64,000 bases of DNA from Gorsachius magnificus (Eukaryota > Chordata > Aves > Pelecaniformes > Ardeidae): assembly GCA_034008185.1 (NCBI GenBank), contig CM067084.1:64556599-64620598 (forward strand), given 5' to 3'. Shown in pieces: positions 24,501 through 39,500 of this stretch (the stretch's first letter is position 1; each line of letters starts with the position of its first letter). The position numbers were made by a program, and so were the translations under genes. The notes beneath the pieces were generated by a model. The model made no database searches. It worked only from the letters and a program-made list of their open reading frames with translations, and had not been told where the DNA came from.

Positions 24501-27500
24501 ACAGGATGTTGTAAGTGGCTGCGAACACTAAAAATAAGCAATACACTTAGTTGCTGAAACCAAGACAAATAATCCAATCCAAGGCTTGTATTACACTGAT
24601 GGATACTTTCTGTGACAACTGAACAGCTATGAATGGACCAATGCTCCATTTATACAGTTTATGCATAAATTTCTCCCCTTGAAGTTCCACCAGCCTCATT
24701 TACTATAAATAGCTCCATGGTTAGTGAACTAACAGAGGTCTCAAAACACATCCTTTGCCCTCCCTGAGCCCCCACCAAACAAGAAATAGCATATCCTCAA
24801 GACAGTATGTAATGTTGTGTTTTGGTTTGTTTGTTTGGTTTTTTTTTCTTTTCTTTCACCCACACAAATCCTGTTGTTAATGCTAGTGGCATTTCTTCAG
24901 GGAATTCTCATGCATTAGACTGAGTGAATGCCCAGAACTCTGTGAAAGATGAATGGAAAAGATTACAAATCCACCTGATTTTATTTTTTTTACATTAAGA
25001 TGCATGTAACTGTTTTCATTAGATTTTGTGATTCCCTTCTTGATGTTGTTTGTTTTAGGATCTAAAATTTACTCTGAAGTGCCAAGAGTGATTTAAAAAA
25101 GCTGTGTAACTTTAAATGAAATACTTCAATCAAATGTCTCAATTTTTATTCAACATATATGACTAAGGAAAGTGAAAAAAGAATACAGAGCACACTATTC
25201 AAAAGCTGACTAAGTGAGATACATGCCTGAAGTTACTTCTTGTGCTATTTTCTGATGTAAAATCTCAGGAAGTAACATGGAAGATTCATCACAGAATCAC
25301 AGAATGGTTTGGGTTGGAAGGGACCTTAAAGATCACCCAGTTCTAACCCCCCTGCTATGGGAAGGGACACCTTCCACTAGGCCAGGTTGCTCAAAGCCCC
25401 ATCCAACCTGGCCTTGAACACTTCTAGGCATGGGGCATCCACAGCTTCTCCGGGCAACCTGCTCCAGTGCCTCACCACCCTCAATAGTGGCAGTAAAGTA
25501 TAAGATGTATATGAAGAAAATAAACGTAACACACAACAATTTAAATCCAACAAGTTTTCTATTTTCCAGTTGAAAACTATAAACTTCACGTCATGTTCAT
25601 TTGAATATTTAATGTATTTGACTATTTTTTCCATATTTTAAATAAAATATAGTTGCATAAGCAGTAGCAACAATAATAAATAATCTGATTTTAGCACAAG
25701 AGCATACTGTGCATAAAACAGGTGCTTATGACAACAATTTAAAGCTGCAGGTTTCCTGTATTTGTTAACCTAAAGCCTATTAAAACCACTTTAAATAGTA
25801 CATAATAATTAATTATGATAAGGATATGGTGTAATTACAGATTAGTTTTCCTGGGGCTGGATGACTGTAGTTTGTACCTTCCAGTGTGCCTTCCCAATCA
25901 TCTCTTTCACAATTACTTCTCAGAAAGCAGTATAATTATTCCACTTCAATTAAATGCAATTATTTTCCCACTGTCCAAGCTACTAAAAGGGGTTTGTATA
26001 GACTGTCACATAGACTGCTGTACTCTGCGTTCCTATTTAAAATCTGACTGGAATTAGACCTGTTAAGGATCCATAAACGTCAGTATATTTAAGATAATAA
26101 TGTAGCTGTATGTGAAAATAACAGCCTGTTTTGCTGTAATGCTTGATACTAACTGAAATTAGTATTTTGAGAATAGAACTTGCTTCCACTAAAACAAAAG
26201 GAAAAGAAGTTAAGCAGGATAAAAAAATAGAAATTTAGACTCAGTTGGACTGTGACAATATTTTAGACTTACTTGTATCCTTTGGATGTCAAGATACACT
26301 TTGAGTCATGCTGGCAAGGATTCAGGTTCTGAGCACAGAAATCTAGTTTCTCCTCACAGAGCTCACCTGAAATATAATGTATGCTGTCAATTCAGTGAAA
26401 ATATCACAGTGACCTGAAAGTAGCTGTTTCTATTTTAAAAGTAACGGCTACAACTTTGTTCCGCTGAAAAATGCATACTTCATGATATAATAATGAATAC
26501 TACCTTTATAATAAATACCAATTAAAAAATAAATACATAATAAAAATCAATACTAATATTTCTGATAATGCCTTTATAAAAAAAACCCAACAACTTCGAT
26601 GTCAATCATCTATCCATGGATATCAATGACAATTTTGTGAAAAAATATTTTTTCATTTAGAAGATCTATCTAGCTCTGCTGTACAGCAAAACACTAGTGA
26701 TTGAATTTCTTCTCACCAGGACAAACAAGCAATTCATATGCTTTTCTCTTCTTTATGTCTAAGCTCATTACACACAGAAATACCCAGATTTGCATGGTAA
26801 GTAATCTATTACCTGGAAAAAAACTGTTAATATCACTGCATATCAATACAATTGCAATCAATCCAGAATGAAAACTTGCTTTCTACTTTTTCTTAAATAT
26901 GACTCTCTAACTTTTGCATTTGTTAATGTACCATAATTACCTATAATCTGTTCTGTGAAAAGAAAAGAAAAAAATAAAATTGTCAAATGTCTACCCTTCC
27001 CTGCTGCTAGAAGCCTAACAATTGATCTGATTTCCACCATGGGCTGTATAATCTTTACGAAGTACTTCAATATGATTTGATTATTATTTCATTTGCAACT
27101 TTATGACAAGGAAACACTTACAGGTGTATAAACAGATCAACAATGTCTTGTTTCCTAACGAACTGATCAGAAGATACCATGAATAGTGGACATGCAAGGT
27201 TTATCAGTTTACTTATTCCAGCATCCACATGAAGAATTTATGTGTAATTCACAGGTATAAACCCCATGCCTGGTAAATTTAAAGACTCACAGGTCTATCA
27301 GGGCCTAAAATTATGGGAGGATTAGGGTTGCCCCTTGTCATTTGTCAAGTAATAAAGGATGAGCTAGTGAGCAAAGAGAAGCAGAACTATACACCAGCAT
27401 GAGGAAGAAAAGAACAGAAGAAAGCAGTGGATGAGCAGATACTTTCACAGCTCAAGCTGAACTTTCCTTCAAAGAGGCACAATACTTGGTACCCCTCAGG

Positions 27501-30500
27501 TTTAGTTATCTGAGTGTGGTAATGGCTGGCAGTGTAGTTATCATAAGAATCAGTATCTGCTGGAGGGCAGCTTGAGATTTAAATAGCATATAATGGCTTC
27601 ACCTCTTTCCTGTAACTGTTAACACAGTACTGAGGATAAGGACAACACCACCATGAACGAGACGGGGAAAGGAGGACAGACCATTTAGGGACACAATTTG
27701 GGTAGAATCACGGACAGGTAAGAGTGGAAAAATGGAGAAAGTTATATGATAACAACATTGGGATGGAGATTTTAGAGACAGTATATGAATGAAGATATCG
27801 TTCAAGAATACATACACGTGTGTGTATGTGTATCAGCTCATCAGCTACTACTTGTCATTAAGCAATAAGGTTTCTGTCATTTTACACTGTTCCTTGCCAA
27901 GTGCATAGCACCACACAGAAGTTGCCTTCTTGCTTACATGGGCTTCTCTGGAATTATAGAAGTACACAACATAATAAACTGAAACCAACCATAGATGGTT
28001 AAAGGACTATTTGTCTGTCTTTTCTTTTTTTACAGGTTCAACAGATCCTCCAGAGAAATCTGTCCTTTCCACAGCAAGTGTGCTCACATACTAGTGTTTA
28101 AAACTGCGTGTCGTGAATATGAATACAGACTACTCAGGACTTGAGACATTATTTCCAGGACTTATCTCTTAAGGTGCATAGAGCTTATTTCAAGTGATGG
28201 ACAAATAAGCAAGAACTTAAAAGAGGTGAGGAACTGTCTACATTAAAGCAAGGACAGAGAAAAAGGCAAAACTGAACCAGAGCCAAAGATGGTTATGCTG
28301 GATAAATACACATCTGAAACACGTATGCTAAGTGTGATAAAACATGGGACCTTTACATCCTCAAAAATTAGAAGAGAAGCCAAAACCAGCTAGATGAGTA
28401 CTTTGCAGCCATCCAAAAGATCCAGACTGGTTCTACACAAAGATTTTTAAAATAAAACATTACATTACATTACCAATTTGCAAGTACAGTATTTTCTCCA
28501 CAAAACCAAATAAAGCTTTGAGTTAACACAAGAAAATGGCCTTCAAGCATGGGCTGCTTAACAGTCCTCAGGAAAACTGTCAGTGACAATGTGACTTAGT
28601 CAATATATGTAGGAAACTGAATGAAGATCAAATGCAGGCCACTGAAGATGACTAATACAAAGGGTTTTAATTCTATCTTCAAAGCCTCTTCAAACTCTCA
28701 ATGGACTTATTAGTCTGGAAACGTGCAACTGTTATGACTAGGTCAGTGCACAAAGAATCCTGAAATACCAGGGATTCTTTGCATCCCACGATAGAGCAAA
28801 CAAAAACCAGATCCCTTTCTCTTTTCAAAGGGTTTTGTTCAAACATATATATATATAAGAGGAAGCAATTCTTCACATAGCATTTAGTCAATTTGCAGAA
28901 CTTGTTGTAATAGCTGAAATCCATTTAAAGGCCAGCAACATTTAAGAGTTACATATAAATATGGGAACAGAGAATTCAGATTTTCAGGAACATGGAGTTG
29001 AATAAGTAAAAATCGCTGGGTTTTTAGCCTATTTTATACATATTCCTATGGCTTAGAAATGTATATATGTGCCTACATATATGTATGTATATATGCATAT
29101 ATATACATACCCCCATACAAATATCTTATTATGGCATACAATCTGCATTAAATTACATGTAGAACTGCAAAATATATGACACCCTGATTAGAAATAATAA
29201 AAATATGAGTGTTCAGTACTTACAAGTCTTGGACAAAACCACCTCTAAACATTCCCAAGATTATTAATTCTAACAGTATGTCAGAGACTTTCCGAAAGTG
29301 ACATACTGAGCCTGTCTTTCAAGCAAGGCTACAAGTTTGCTGTCTCTAGTTAGAATCACAGTAAAAGTTTAGTGGACTCCCCCCAAAATACCTAGAAAAA
29401 GGCAAATTAAACTGGCATAATAGGAGCAAGCAATCTCACTATTGCCGTCAACTTTACCGAACTGGCATTGATTTTGCTACAGGATAGTAATTGGGCCATG
29501 GCTTAGATTATTATTGGCACAGACCTCTGAAATTTCTTGTGTGGCAAACAGCTTTATTGAGTAGTGTCTAAGCCTGTAAATTTTTTAAATCCCCTCCCTC
29601 CCACCAGGTACTTATAAAATACATGATTTCTTATTTAGATAAAATACACTGCATTTTAGTAGTCATAAGATGATGTCCCTAATATCTTCTGAACTACACT
29701 GAAAGCTGAATCACCTTATGAAAAGCTCAGGGACACTTGAAAAGTCTTAATTCCCAATGCATAGCTGTGAATCTTGCATAGAGACTGAGCGTCAAATTAG
29801 AAGTTTAACTTTGAAACAGGCTTATGACCTTGAAAAATGTCCACTACAAATCATAAGATCAATGTTACACTGCCAGGTCTACTGTAGCCAAATGGCTTGC
29901 AAACATCATCAGGTATTTTTGAGATTGTGGTCAGACTTTGATCTGCGTACTCTATAGAAAAGCACACAGACTGAAAAAGAGGAGAAACAATGGATTTTTT
30001 TTGAAACACAAACCCCCACTTGTCTTTAAAAGACACGACATTTTGTGCTGTGGCAATGTAAGAGGAAGGAAAGCTTCCCCTTACATTTGCGAATTCTATG
30101 CACTGTGAAAGAAGTCAGAATCATATCACTGGAGGGAGCTTTCCGTTAAACAGTCTGCTAGCAACTAGAGAAGGAAACACGGATCAGGGAAAGGACAATG
30201 GTAAACATGGCAGTCCATGTTGTGAAATACAAATGTAAAAAAAAACCCAAAAAAAACTAACTATGAACAAAAAAGTCAGTTTTACATAAAGTAGAAACCT
30301 TCATTATAAAGAAAGAGTAGAATTCATGACAGGCTTGCACAAAGGATCAGTAAAAAGAAAACTAAGAAAAATTCAAGATTGAATCCAAAATATGTACAAC
30401 AGATACTGAATTTCTGAATGAAAATAAATACCAGAACAACAAACTAAAGTAACCCAAATGCGAGGTCTTCATTTGTACTGTTAACAGATTTATATTCTGA

Positions 30501-33500
30501 ATGGAGCTTTCTCATAACCAAAATATAACTGTTTGCAAAAAAATTAATAGAAAAGGTGAGTAAAAATATGTGATGGAATCTGAACCACTGCAGAATAGTT
30601 CCCTGGTACAGCAATGTCTCTTTTAGCGCACTGGATAACCAGTCTGTTTTTCAGAATTCTACTGAGACAAGGTGAAGGGGAAAAAGTAATTTTCTTGAAA
30701 TGAAAAGATAGTGATGAAAGTGAAACACTCATTGAAGGAAATATCAGATTTCCCAAGGTAGGCTCCTTGCATTTACTGGAAGGAAACGTTAAGATGTTCC
30801 CTGATTTGGGAAGCAGAATACAATGTTTTAAAAAACACACTTCAAAATAATGAAAAAAGACTGTGAAACAAATGTCTCAATTCAAGGAAGCTTGACACCA
30901 CTGTGTGTGTACATTCTTTTATTCATCTAATAATATTGTAACTGAGGCTTCTGTAAGAGCATGGCTAAGTAATTATGTTTTTGGAAGATGGGAACATTTC
31001 GGTATGTAGGAAAATAAGCAACAGACTAGTTTGTTTAAAAATAAGCAGTGGATAAAGTGTCAAAAATCCTATGAAAATCTTCCAAAGTTTAATTAGAACC
31101 AGCAATAACTCTTTTCATAAGACATCTTGCTTAATTAATCTAGGGAGTCTGGATTCTGGTATGGAGTAGCACTGCAACCAGCGGAACTCTGCATGGTCAG
31201 CACAGTCCAAATGAACACAACCATCCGAGGTCAAGACTGGAATATTTACTGAGATTTTGCAGCTACCTATAGAGGACGATGCAGACTTAAACAGCCAGAC
31301 AACACTATTAAATACTAATGGTGAATTGTGTGTAATCCTTGATTAACTAACCAAAGTTATGGTAACTTTTCTAGATTTACAGGTCAGTTTGTGTTTCCTC
31401 TGCTTATGTTAATTCACTCTTATGACTTGATGAGATTATAAATCACAGAAAAACTTAACTCTGGATTTTCCAATATATAAAGTCAGGTAGTACAACAAAT
31501 AATAAGGAACAATGCAATGAGGTGAGAAAGGATTTACATCATTGTTATTTTGAGTAATTGGGCAATAAATTCAAAATACAGTCCAATAAAGCAATGTCAG
31601 CCATTATATTTCTGAATGACAAGGACAGCTCTAACACAAACAGACACAGGCTTCTGCATATAATAGCACATTGATAATTACGGGCAAGCTCACTGAAGAA
31701 ACAAGCTTAAAGTCACTAGTGTATTAGCAAAGCTGAGTATGGTATTAGAATAAAAACCTAGAAACAATGCAAGAGAAAGAATGGTCAGTTTTAAATATCA
31801 AAATCAGGTTTTGCTAGAAGACCTATTCGCTGTTCCAAAGCTCAAATAACAAATATGTATTACAGACTTACTGGTAATGGCTAGAATAGCAGGATTTCAA
31901 ATGTGTAAATATATGACCATTCCAGCTGCTCAGCTTGGTTGCGATATATTGTGAGTCAACTTCTGCAGTATTTATGTTTTATCAATCAGGTATTATTATC
32001 TGAGGTCTCTGTTTAATTACTTCTGACTTAAACAGCCAATAGAGTGTAGGAGTGGTTGGAAAACGTCAGTGCCATTTAACAAACTATATACAGAAAAGTG
32101 CTGCATTTTTATGAAGTCTTGAGTTTGATCAACGGTAGACAACAAATTATTTAAAGTCTTGAGCTCATTATTCAGAAAAGACAAATAAAAACATCTACTA
32201 TATGAGGGACAAAGTTGCTTACATTTCACAGCAGGATGCAGTTTATAACCACAAATCTGAAGATTTTGTGGGAATTTAATTTTAAAGTCAAATTCTAGAT
32301 CAGATTCATTGCTGGACTGTTCCTATCTTTCACCGTTGCTTAACTCTGTTCATCTATGCACCATGTTTGTGGATCTCCATGTAAGATGGGGCTTATTGAG
32401 TTTAACATTTCTAGTTGTTTTACATATGCTGTTAGGCAATAACAAAGAAATAGTAATTTTAAGGCAGGTTAGCTGTAAGACAGTTAAGGAAAACAAAAGG
32501 ATGGATCATAGACCAGAATCAGTAACGGCAGTGATCAAACTAGTAGCAGGTAGCTCAGCTTGCCAAGGATATAATGTGTATTCCTCCTTTATGAAAATGC
32601 AGTAAAATTACTTTAATACTCAAGCTTTTAATATAGAATAGTCATTTGACATATAGTAAGCTAGATGAAACAAAATTTTACAATGAGTGGTGAAAAGGAA
32701 TAGTAGCAAAGGTATCTCTCTGTTCTAAGAAGTTGTAACACTTATGTGTCGTTCTCACAAGAATAAGGATTATGATCCTGATTTAATGAAATAATTAAAC
32801 TTTTTATCAAGTTTGATATGACACGTTTTGCATTTGATTACTTGCATGCTTAAATTTTAGGCAGGTACTTATTTGATTACCAAGTGAATTGAAAGTAGTA
32901 ACTCAACTCCTTTATTGTAGTAGCAAGAAGTCCAAGTAATAAAGTTTTCAAATATATACAAAAAATATATATCTGTGTCTAGGGCTTGCCTAAAATGAGA
33001 TGATTACTTAAAATGATGCCTTTTTTTCCTACTAATCTCACAGTTCAAAAGATGTCTCTTAGGGTAAAAATGACTGATTCTCCAAGCAACTTATAGACCG
33101 TTAATAACGTTCATGTTCAGCTGGCAAGCTAATACAAGTATGCATCACATACACATCTGTTTAATTTTGGTGCTGAACTTAGTTCACATCCCCTGAGTGT
33201 TTGATAATATGTTTGTGAGAAATTTGTTCTTGAAATAATCAGTAATTTTAATATGTTATAGTTCACACTTGTGTAATACATTTAGAGTGACTACAGTTCT
33301 GTTTAGGATTCATTGCCTTTCTACCTTTAATGACTTTAAAGACATTTAAATGATCAGCAAGACTAATTATACACAGGTAACAGCTGCTTCAACTTGAAAT
33401 GGAGACTTGACCCTCTTCATAGTAGCATCTTCCCTTTACATTCCATTTGAAAAGGTATTTTACATGAACATAGAGATTAAATTTTTCTTTTAATTTCCAG

Positions 33501-36500
33501 AAGTAAATCCTAAAATTCTGTAATTTATGCTACTGGAAAACAGTGACAGAGCAAAATTTTATTCAGGACTCACAGATGTCAAACTAGTTATTTTAATCTA
33601 CTTGTTTTGGTTTGATTTTTTAAATAAAAAAAAAGAATAATAAAGAACTCAGCTTTTATATTTATGTATGTTGAGCTTGCACTTTTCCTACTTTTTTCTA
33701 GGCAAAAGTATTCTTTTATAAAATCAACCAGTTTCATACTGGGATAGTAACAGAACAATGTAGAAAAAAATAATTTGGAAAGTAATAAGGGGAAAGAAAA
33801 ACTTTGCTGTCCAGATAAGTAATAATAAAATACAAATAGAGCAACATGTCTAAATGGACTACAGCTTTAAGCATGGAACACCTGTGGATGGAATCGCTTC
33901 CTGGAAATGTCTTGTTCTCTCCATCAGTTACAGTTATTGCTTTACAGAATGCACAATATATTTATCAAATTAATAGCAAATACACTACAAGAGGATTCAT
34001 TTGCTTTTTAAAACTAAATATGTAACTCCACAAATATGTCGTCATGATTATGTTAGCTCTCAGATTATATAGATGATCAGATTGTACAGAAGATGGTTTA
34101 TCTCTGAAAGACAGGTGTTAGGCAGAAACTTAAAAAAAATAAAAATCAGGAATACCCAAAGTTAGTGTCATCAATCCCTCCACTATTACCTTTCTTGTAC
34201 CATAGCCTCAGCTTAATGCATTCATTTCAGATTCTATAGATATTTACAGCAAAAAAAGGCCACAGAAATGATGAGCAACTCCAGCATATTTTCTAGTACC
34301 ATAATCTAGCAAAGATATTAACGCAAAACAGTGCTATAAAAACAGAGAATACATTAGAATGGAACCAAGGTATGTCTTTAAGGTGATGAGAATAAAGATT
34401 TCAGAAGATTACCATGTAAACTTTTTTTGTCAGTCCTATCAGTGGCTGCACAATTTTTTAATACATCTGAAAAAAATACAATGAAGGTAGTATTAAAGTA
34501 CTCCTGCACAGCGATCTGCATCTTCAACAACATTCTTCTGATATGAATTCACAGCAAGAGCCAAGGGCCTAATTTGAGGATTTGCATTGAGCTTTCTAAA
34601 TTATAGCTATATATTTATTTGATCATTTGTAAGAGCTGAAATCCATGCACCTTTAAGGAAAGGAAAGTGAGAAACCAAAGTAAGTGAAAATAGGCGTAAA
34701 AGACAACTGACCTTTTTCCACTTCATTCAGATTAGCAGCTTGCAGTGACAAAGACAGAAGAGACAAGAGACTTTTTACATTGTAATACAACAGCATAGCA
34801 CATTAAGCTAATGCACAACTATAGCAGCAGAGAGGTTGATATAGCAAAATGAAGCAAGCTTCAGAGTCTCACCTACAGCAGAGCAAAACAAACAGAAAAG
34901 GTAAGAAGTACATGCCACTGGTGGCATAAGAAAGGTTTTAATTCCGGATCAATCAGATCTGTGATCTAATGAGTGATGATAATGAGCAAGAGAAATGATC
35001 ATCTGTAATCTATAGAATGTACATAAAATGACCTGAAGTTTACTAGACTGAGGTTAAAATAAAGGAGATGATAATGTTAAGAGAATAGCGAGGTTAAAGA
35101 GTGCAGGACATAGTGAGGCATTTTCAGTGTTTTATTTCTCAAGGTTTCATCAGACACTCTGAGTGTCCCAGTTCCATTTGCTTACTGTTTCAGATTTACG
35201 GTCTGTGATTTTAAGAAAGCTCATCGTACAGTGCAAATACCATTCTTTGCCTTTCCACCTGTAACTGTGGAGGTAATTGTAAAACTTAACTGAGGCAGAC
35301 ACAAATGGCTACCTGATTCTTAAACAACAAAATAATAAGCTTTTTTAAATTTTGGTTTTAATTCAACACTGCATATTTGAGAAGTGTCAATTTTCAAGGG
35401 ATTATTGATTGGTTTTGCACTGGAACATTCTTTACAACATTTTTCATAGTTTTTGTATGTATTTTCAGAGATAATTTGAGATTCTAATTTGCCCTCCATA
35501 TGAAAATAAAACTTTAAAGAAGAACAATTTACATTTCATACCATCAGGTTTCAGCTGACTTCTTCCTTATACTGTGCTACTGAGATGTAAAGCACATTTG
35601 CAGATAACCATTCACCCAGAGGAATATTCTGGGCTGGTGCACTTCCACATTCAGTACATATATGCTGTGACATCTTGAACACAGACAATTTGAAGTATTG
35701 CCAACAGAATTAAAAGAGAACAGGACAAGCCTATGGTGGTATTTTCCTGGTATGTATACTGTCCTAGTCTCCGGCAATTTACAGCTTCAGGGACTTTCTG
35801 AGCTAGAGATAAGTATCGTTGAGTTTCAAAATCTTTTAACCTACTGAATATATAGCCTGTTTTTCCTGGTTGTTAACCTACTTTTGCCCAGCTACTACAT
35901 GAATTCATTTAGTCCTTTCATTAAAAAAAAACACATTAGCAATACGCATATCTGATTTTAACCTGTTAGAACAGATACCAAAATCCATGTGTTTACAAAG
36001 TTCCTCATGAAAAATCACTGTATCCATAGTGGACAGGGATTCTGTTAGGCTACAGGCCAGAGGGAAAAAAAATAATCCTATAAATAATTTGTTACCTCAT
36101 ACACATTTGAGGCAACTGTAAGATTACTTTATATTCTGAACACTACCATTTCTAGATCCTGATGTGTCCAGACTACTGTCAGTCTAATTCTTAACACTGA
36201 AAGTTATTTAATTACTATGCAAAATCAAGGATGATGGACGTGAAGACACCTTGACTAGCTCAATGTTTTATATTTTATCTTTGCAATTAATCTCAAAAAT
36301 TACTTAGGATCTCACATATTGTGTTCTATACTCAGATGCTTTGTAAGATAAATAGCATATTGTAGAATTCTGTACTGTATTCTGTGGAATGAAAAACCTG
36401 AACTTTGCTACAATTTTTGCCCAGTTTATCTGTAAAATGAGTTGAGGCTTTGGTGTTGTACATTTAAAAAAATACAGGTGTCTTTGTTTTTGGTAAGGCG

Positions 36501-39500
36501 TTGAAAAAAAATCTGATGAGAGTGTAAATTCTCAACATTTTTTAAAAAACAGAAGAGCTAAACTTTCTGATTACAAGTAGATTGATTTATTTTAGAGCTG
36601 GTGAGAAGATTCTCACCTACTCACATGACCTACTGACTTCAGGAGTGATTATGAGTAGGCATTGCATCTGTAAAAGCAAATCTCTTTTTCTGAAAGAATT
36701 ACAGTTAGCAAACAAAAACACTTGGTGTATAAACTCATAATATTTTCCTTTTAGAATTATGCACAATTATGAATCAAATTAAAAAAACCCACTTTTTTTG
36801 TATTTTGACTGAAGAAGCACAACTACGATACAAACATCAAAAATGTTACCAATGTTTAGGCTCTCATTTTTGCTCTAACCATATAGATGTACAGAGAAAT
36901 GCTACAATTACTGTTTCAATTGTAAATGTAAAATGTACATTTCAATCACAATATTACAGAAATGCAGCAGGCACACTTAATCAAAGTTTTAAGCTAGCAT
37001 ATGTAAACAAGCCTTTGTATCCACTCCATGGATATTTAATACAAAACAGTCCTTCCCATGGCATACTGTGAATACAGCAAGCTATTGACTCGAGCAGTTA
37101 AATGCATCTAGAGTAATGTTGAAAATGAAGAAATGAATGACACGGGTAAAAACACCTGCAAAGCTGCAGAGGAGGAATACACGTGTAAATGAGTTGTTTC
37201 CTATCTAATAGGTGTATGAAACCTCTTAGCATGAAGCTACTAAGAGGAATACTGGACTCATGTGACTCTGGTTTGCTTTCTTCCAGCCTACACAGTAGAC
37301 TATCTGATCACGCTTTTAAAGGAGATAGCAATTGATCCCAAGGGAGCTGAAGCTTGACTCACATATAGCTGAAAAATAGTTATAGGAGAAATAGCAAACA
37401 CCTGTCTCTACTTATTGATGCTGTTAGCTATTATTTGTTTCTAAGGCTTGAATTGTCAACTGCTCTTAGGTATTAAGGTATTAGTACTTGGCAAAACAGT
37501 ATTTTGTCTAAGCAGATTATGTCTGTTATTCCAGATGTGGACCATCCACTACTTATTAAATATCTTATTCTGGTGACTTATACTTTTAACCTGTATTGCT
37601 GTAAGAATTGTAGCCTATGCTATATGGGGAAATTTCTACCAAACATTTACCCAGTATAAGTACTAGATGAATACATATATTGGATTATGAAGTTGTATTT
37701 CTTATACTTGTATTCTATCATCTTCCTTCACTGTGGGTTTCCAAGATTTAAATATTGACTTTAAATTTGAATGGCCTAAAACATTTAAGCAATCCAATAC
37801 GCTGTAGAACTAATGATGGAAATACCTTGGATTAAAAAGGAGTTAGCTATGTTTTCAATAAATTAAATCCATTCAGGAGTTCACCTCTCCTCCCAGTTTT
37901 CCAGAACTCAAATTTAGTGCTCCCTGGGGATAGTGAAAAACTCATAGGACAGAAACAATAGGATTGATTAAAGTAAAGATATAGAATGAGCGAGTTGGAG
38001 TTAAATCCCTAGTTATGGTGGATTTCACAATTCTTTTTTATGCATTTCAAATCATGGTTTTGTGAATTTGAGCTCTGGATGCTGGTAGTGGTCACCTAGC
38101 TGACAGAAAATAGATCTGTCTACTTAGAAAAACTATAAGACAGATCAATGTAAACAACAGATCCTACTTCTTGTTCTCCAGTGTTGCTGTTTTAACTATC
38201 CTCCATTCCCACAGGGATGATGACAGCAAGCAAGAGACCCTCTGTCTCAAAGAGGGGGGAACGCCTTGGCCTGGCTGCCAACCGATAGAAACAAATAATT
38301 ACATGCTGTCTAATGATTCTTGGTTTTTTTTTTCTTTTTTTTCATGCTAGAACAGAAAGCATCATGCTCTGCATTAATGTCTCTAACGGAGGGCAAGACG
38401 GCATCCAGGGGTGCCAAATTCAGCTTCCTACTGGCACAGACAGAACCTCTTCTGCCCTGTTAGTAATACAAGGTTAAAAGTAACACAGGATAAAAGCAGA
38501 ATATTTTTCAGATTTCTACAGCTACAGAGGTTCTTCACTGGGGTGTCTGGGTTAGGTAAACAGTAAGGAGGGACACATTTTGAATGAACTTTTGAATATC
38601 AACAAGCTATAATTTCAAAACTAACAAAGGAATTAATGAGTGGGCATTAAGTTCACTTTTGACTACAAACCATATAGGAGAGAAATATGGAGGAAACCTG
38701 GCTTTAAGTCAATTGTAAAATAATTACTAACTCACCTACAAACTGAAAAATATTACTGTTCAGCTAGGAATTCTTGAATTACCTGTACTTTCTCTTATAC
38801 TCCTACCTGTATATTCAGGTGGACAAAGGCAAGTATAGTTGTTAATTCCATCCACGCAAGTAGAATTATTCTCACAGTCATTATCTTCACAGTCATCAAC
38901 GTTTACTTCACAGTTTTCACCTTCAAATCCATCTGCACAAGTGCACCTGTAATACAGAAAACAAAACTAACCACATGGACATTTTATTTGGGGAGACCAG
39001 ACAAGAAGTTCTGTAAATAGTAAGTACAATAATGCATAATCACTATCCCATAAAAGAACATGGTTGTTATAATGTAAAACTCCATATAATAAATGTTCCC
39101 TTTTTGTATTTTAAATTACAGAAACAAGGCTTCTAAATTTGTGCCTTAATCTTTAGTTTAAGGAATTGCTTAAATTAAATCACTGAACATTCCTTTTGAA
39201 AAGCGTGCTACCTTTGTATTATAAGATTAGATTATACTACTTATGGAAAGTGATCTTTTTTTTTTTTTTTTAAAGTTAAACACATGGAAGACTGTGGAAT
39301 CAGCTATTCATATGTAATAGTAGTATTCCACTATCATTCAGTTAAATGCACCAATACAAAGCTCTGCTTAACTTTCCATGCACAACACATGCATTACTAT
39401 ATAAAACCAAAGCCTATATAAACTCTTCAAAGCAGTAATTTTTTTTGCTTTTACTTTTGTTTATACAAAATAAATATATCAAAATAGATAGTAAATGCAA

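Larger units (their letters stand above)
26367..38806 (-). other. SLIT2 intron W13-W14, the longest in the window
   Basis: A 12440-nt intron. No CR1, LTR or other mobile element was recognised. It contains the candidate microexon at 26941-26952 and AT/GT tandem sequence at 29061-29110. A 100-codon open frame on the plus strand at 36769-37071 is judged spurious. Long element-poor introns of developmental genes often hold enhancers, but nothing specific can be called by eye. Confidence 0.85.

Noticed and set aside
36769..37071. 100-codon open frame on the plus strand in the longest intron
   Set aside because: It has no domain, signal or compositional sign of coding, lies in AT-rich intron, and no splice or promoter context was seen.
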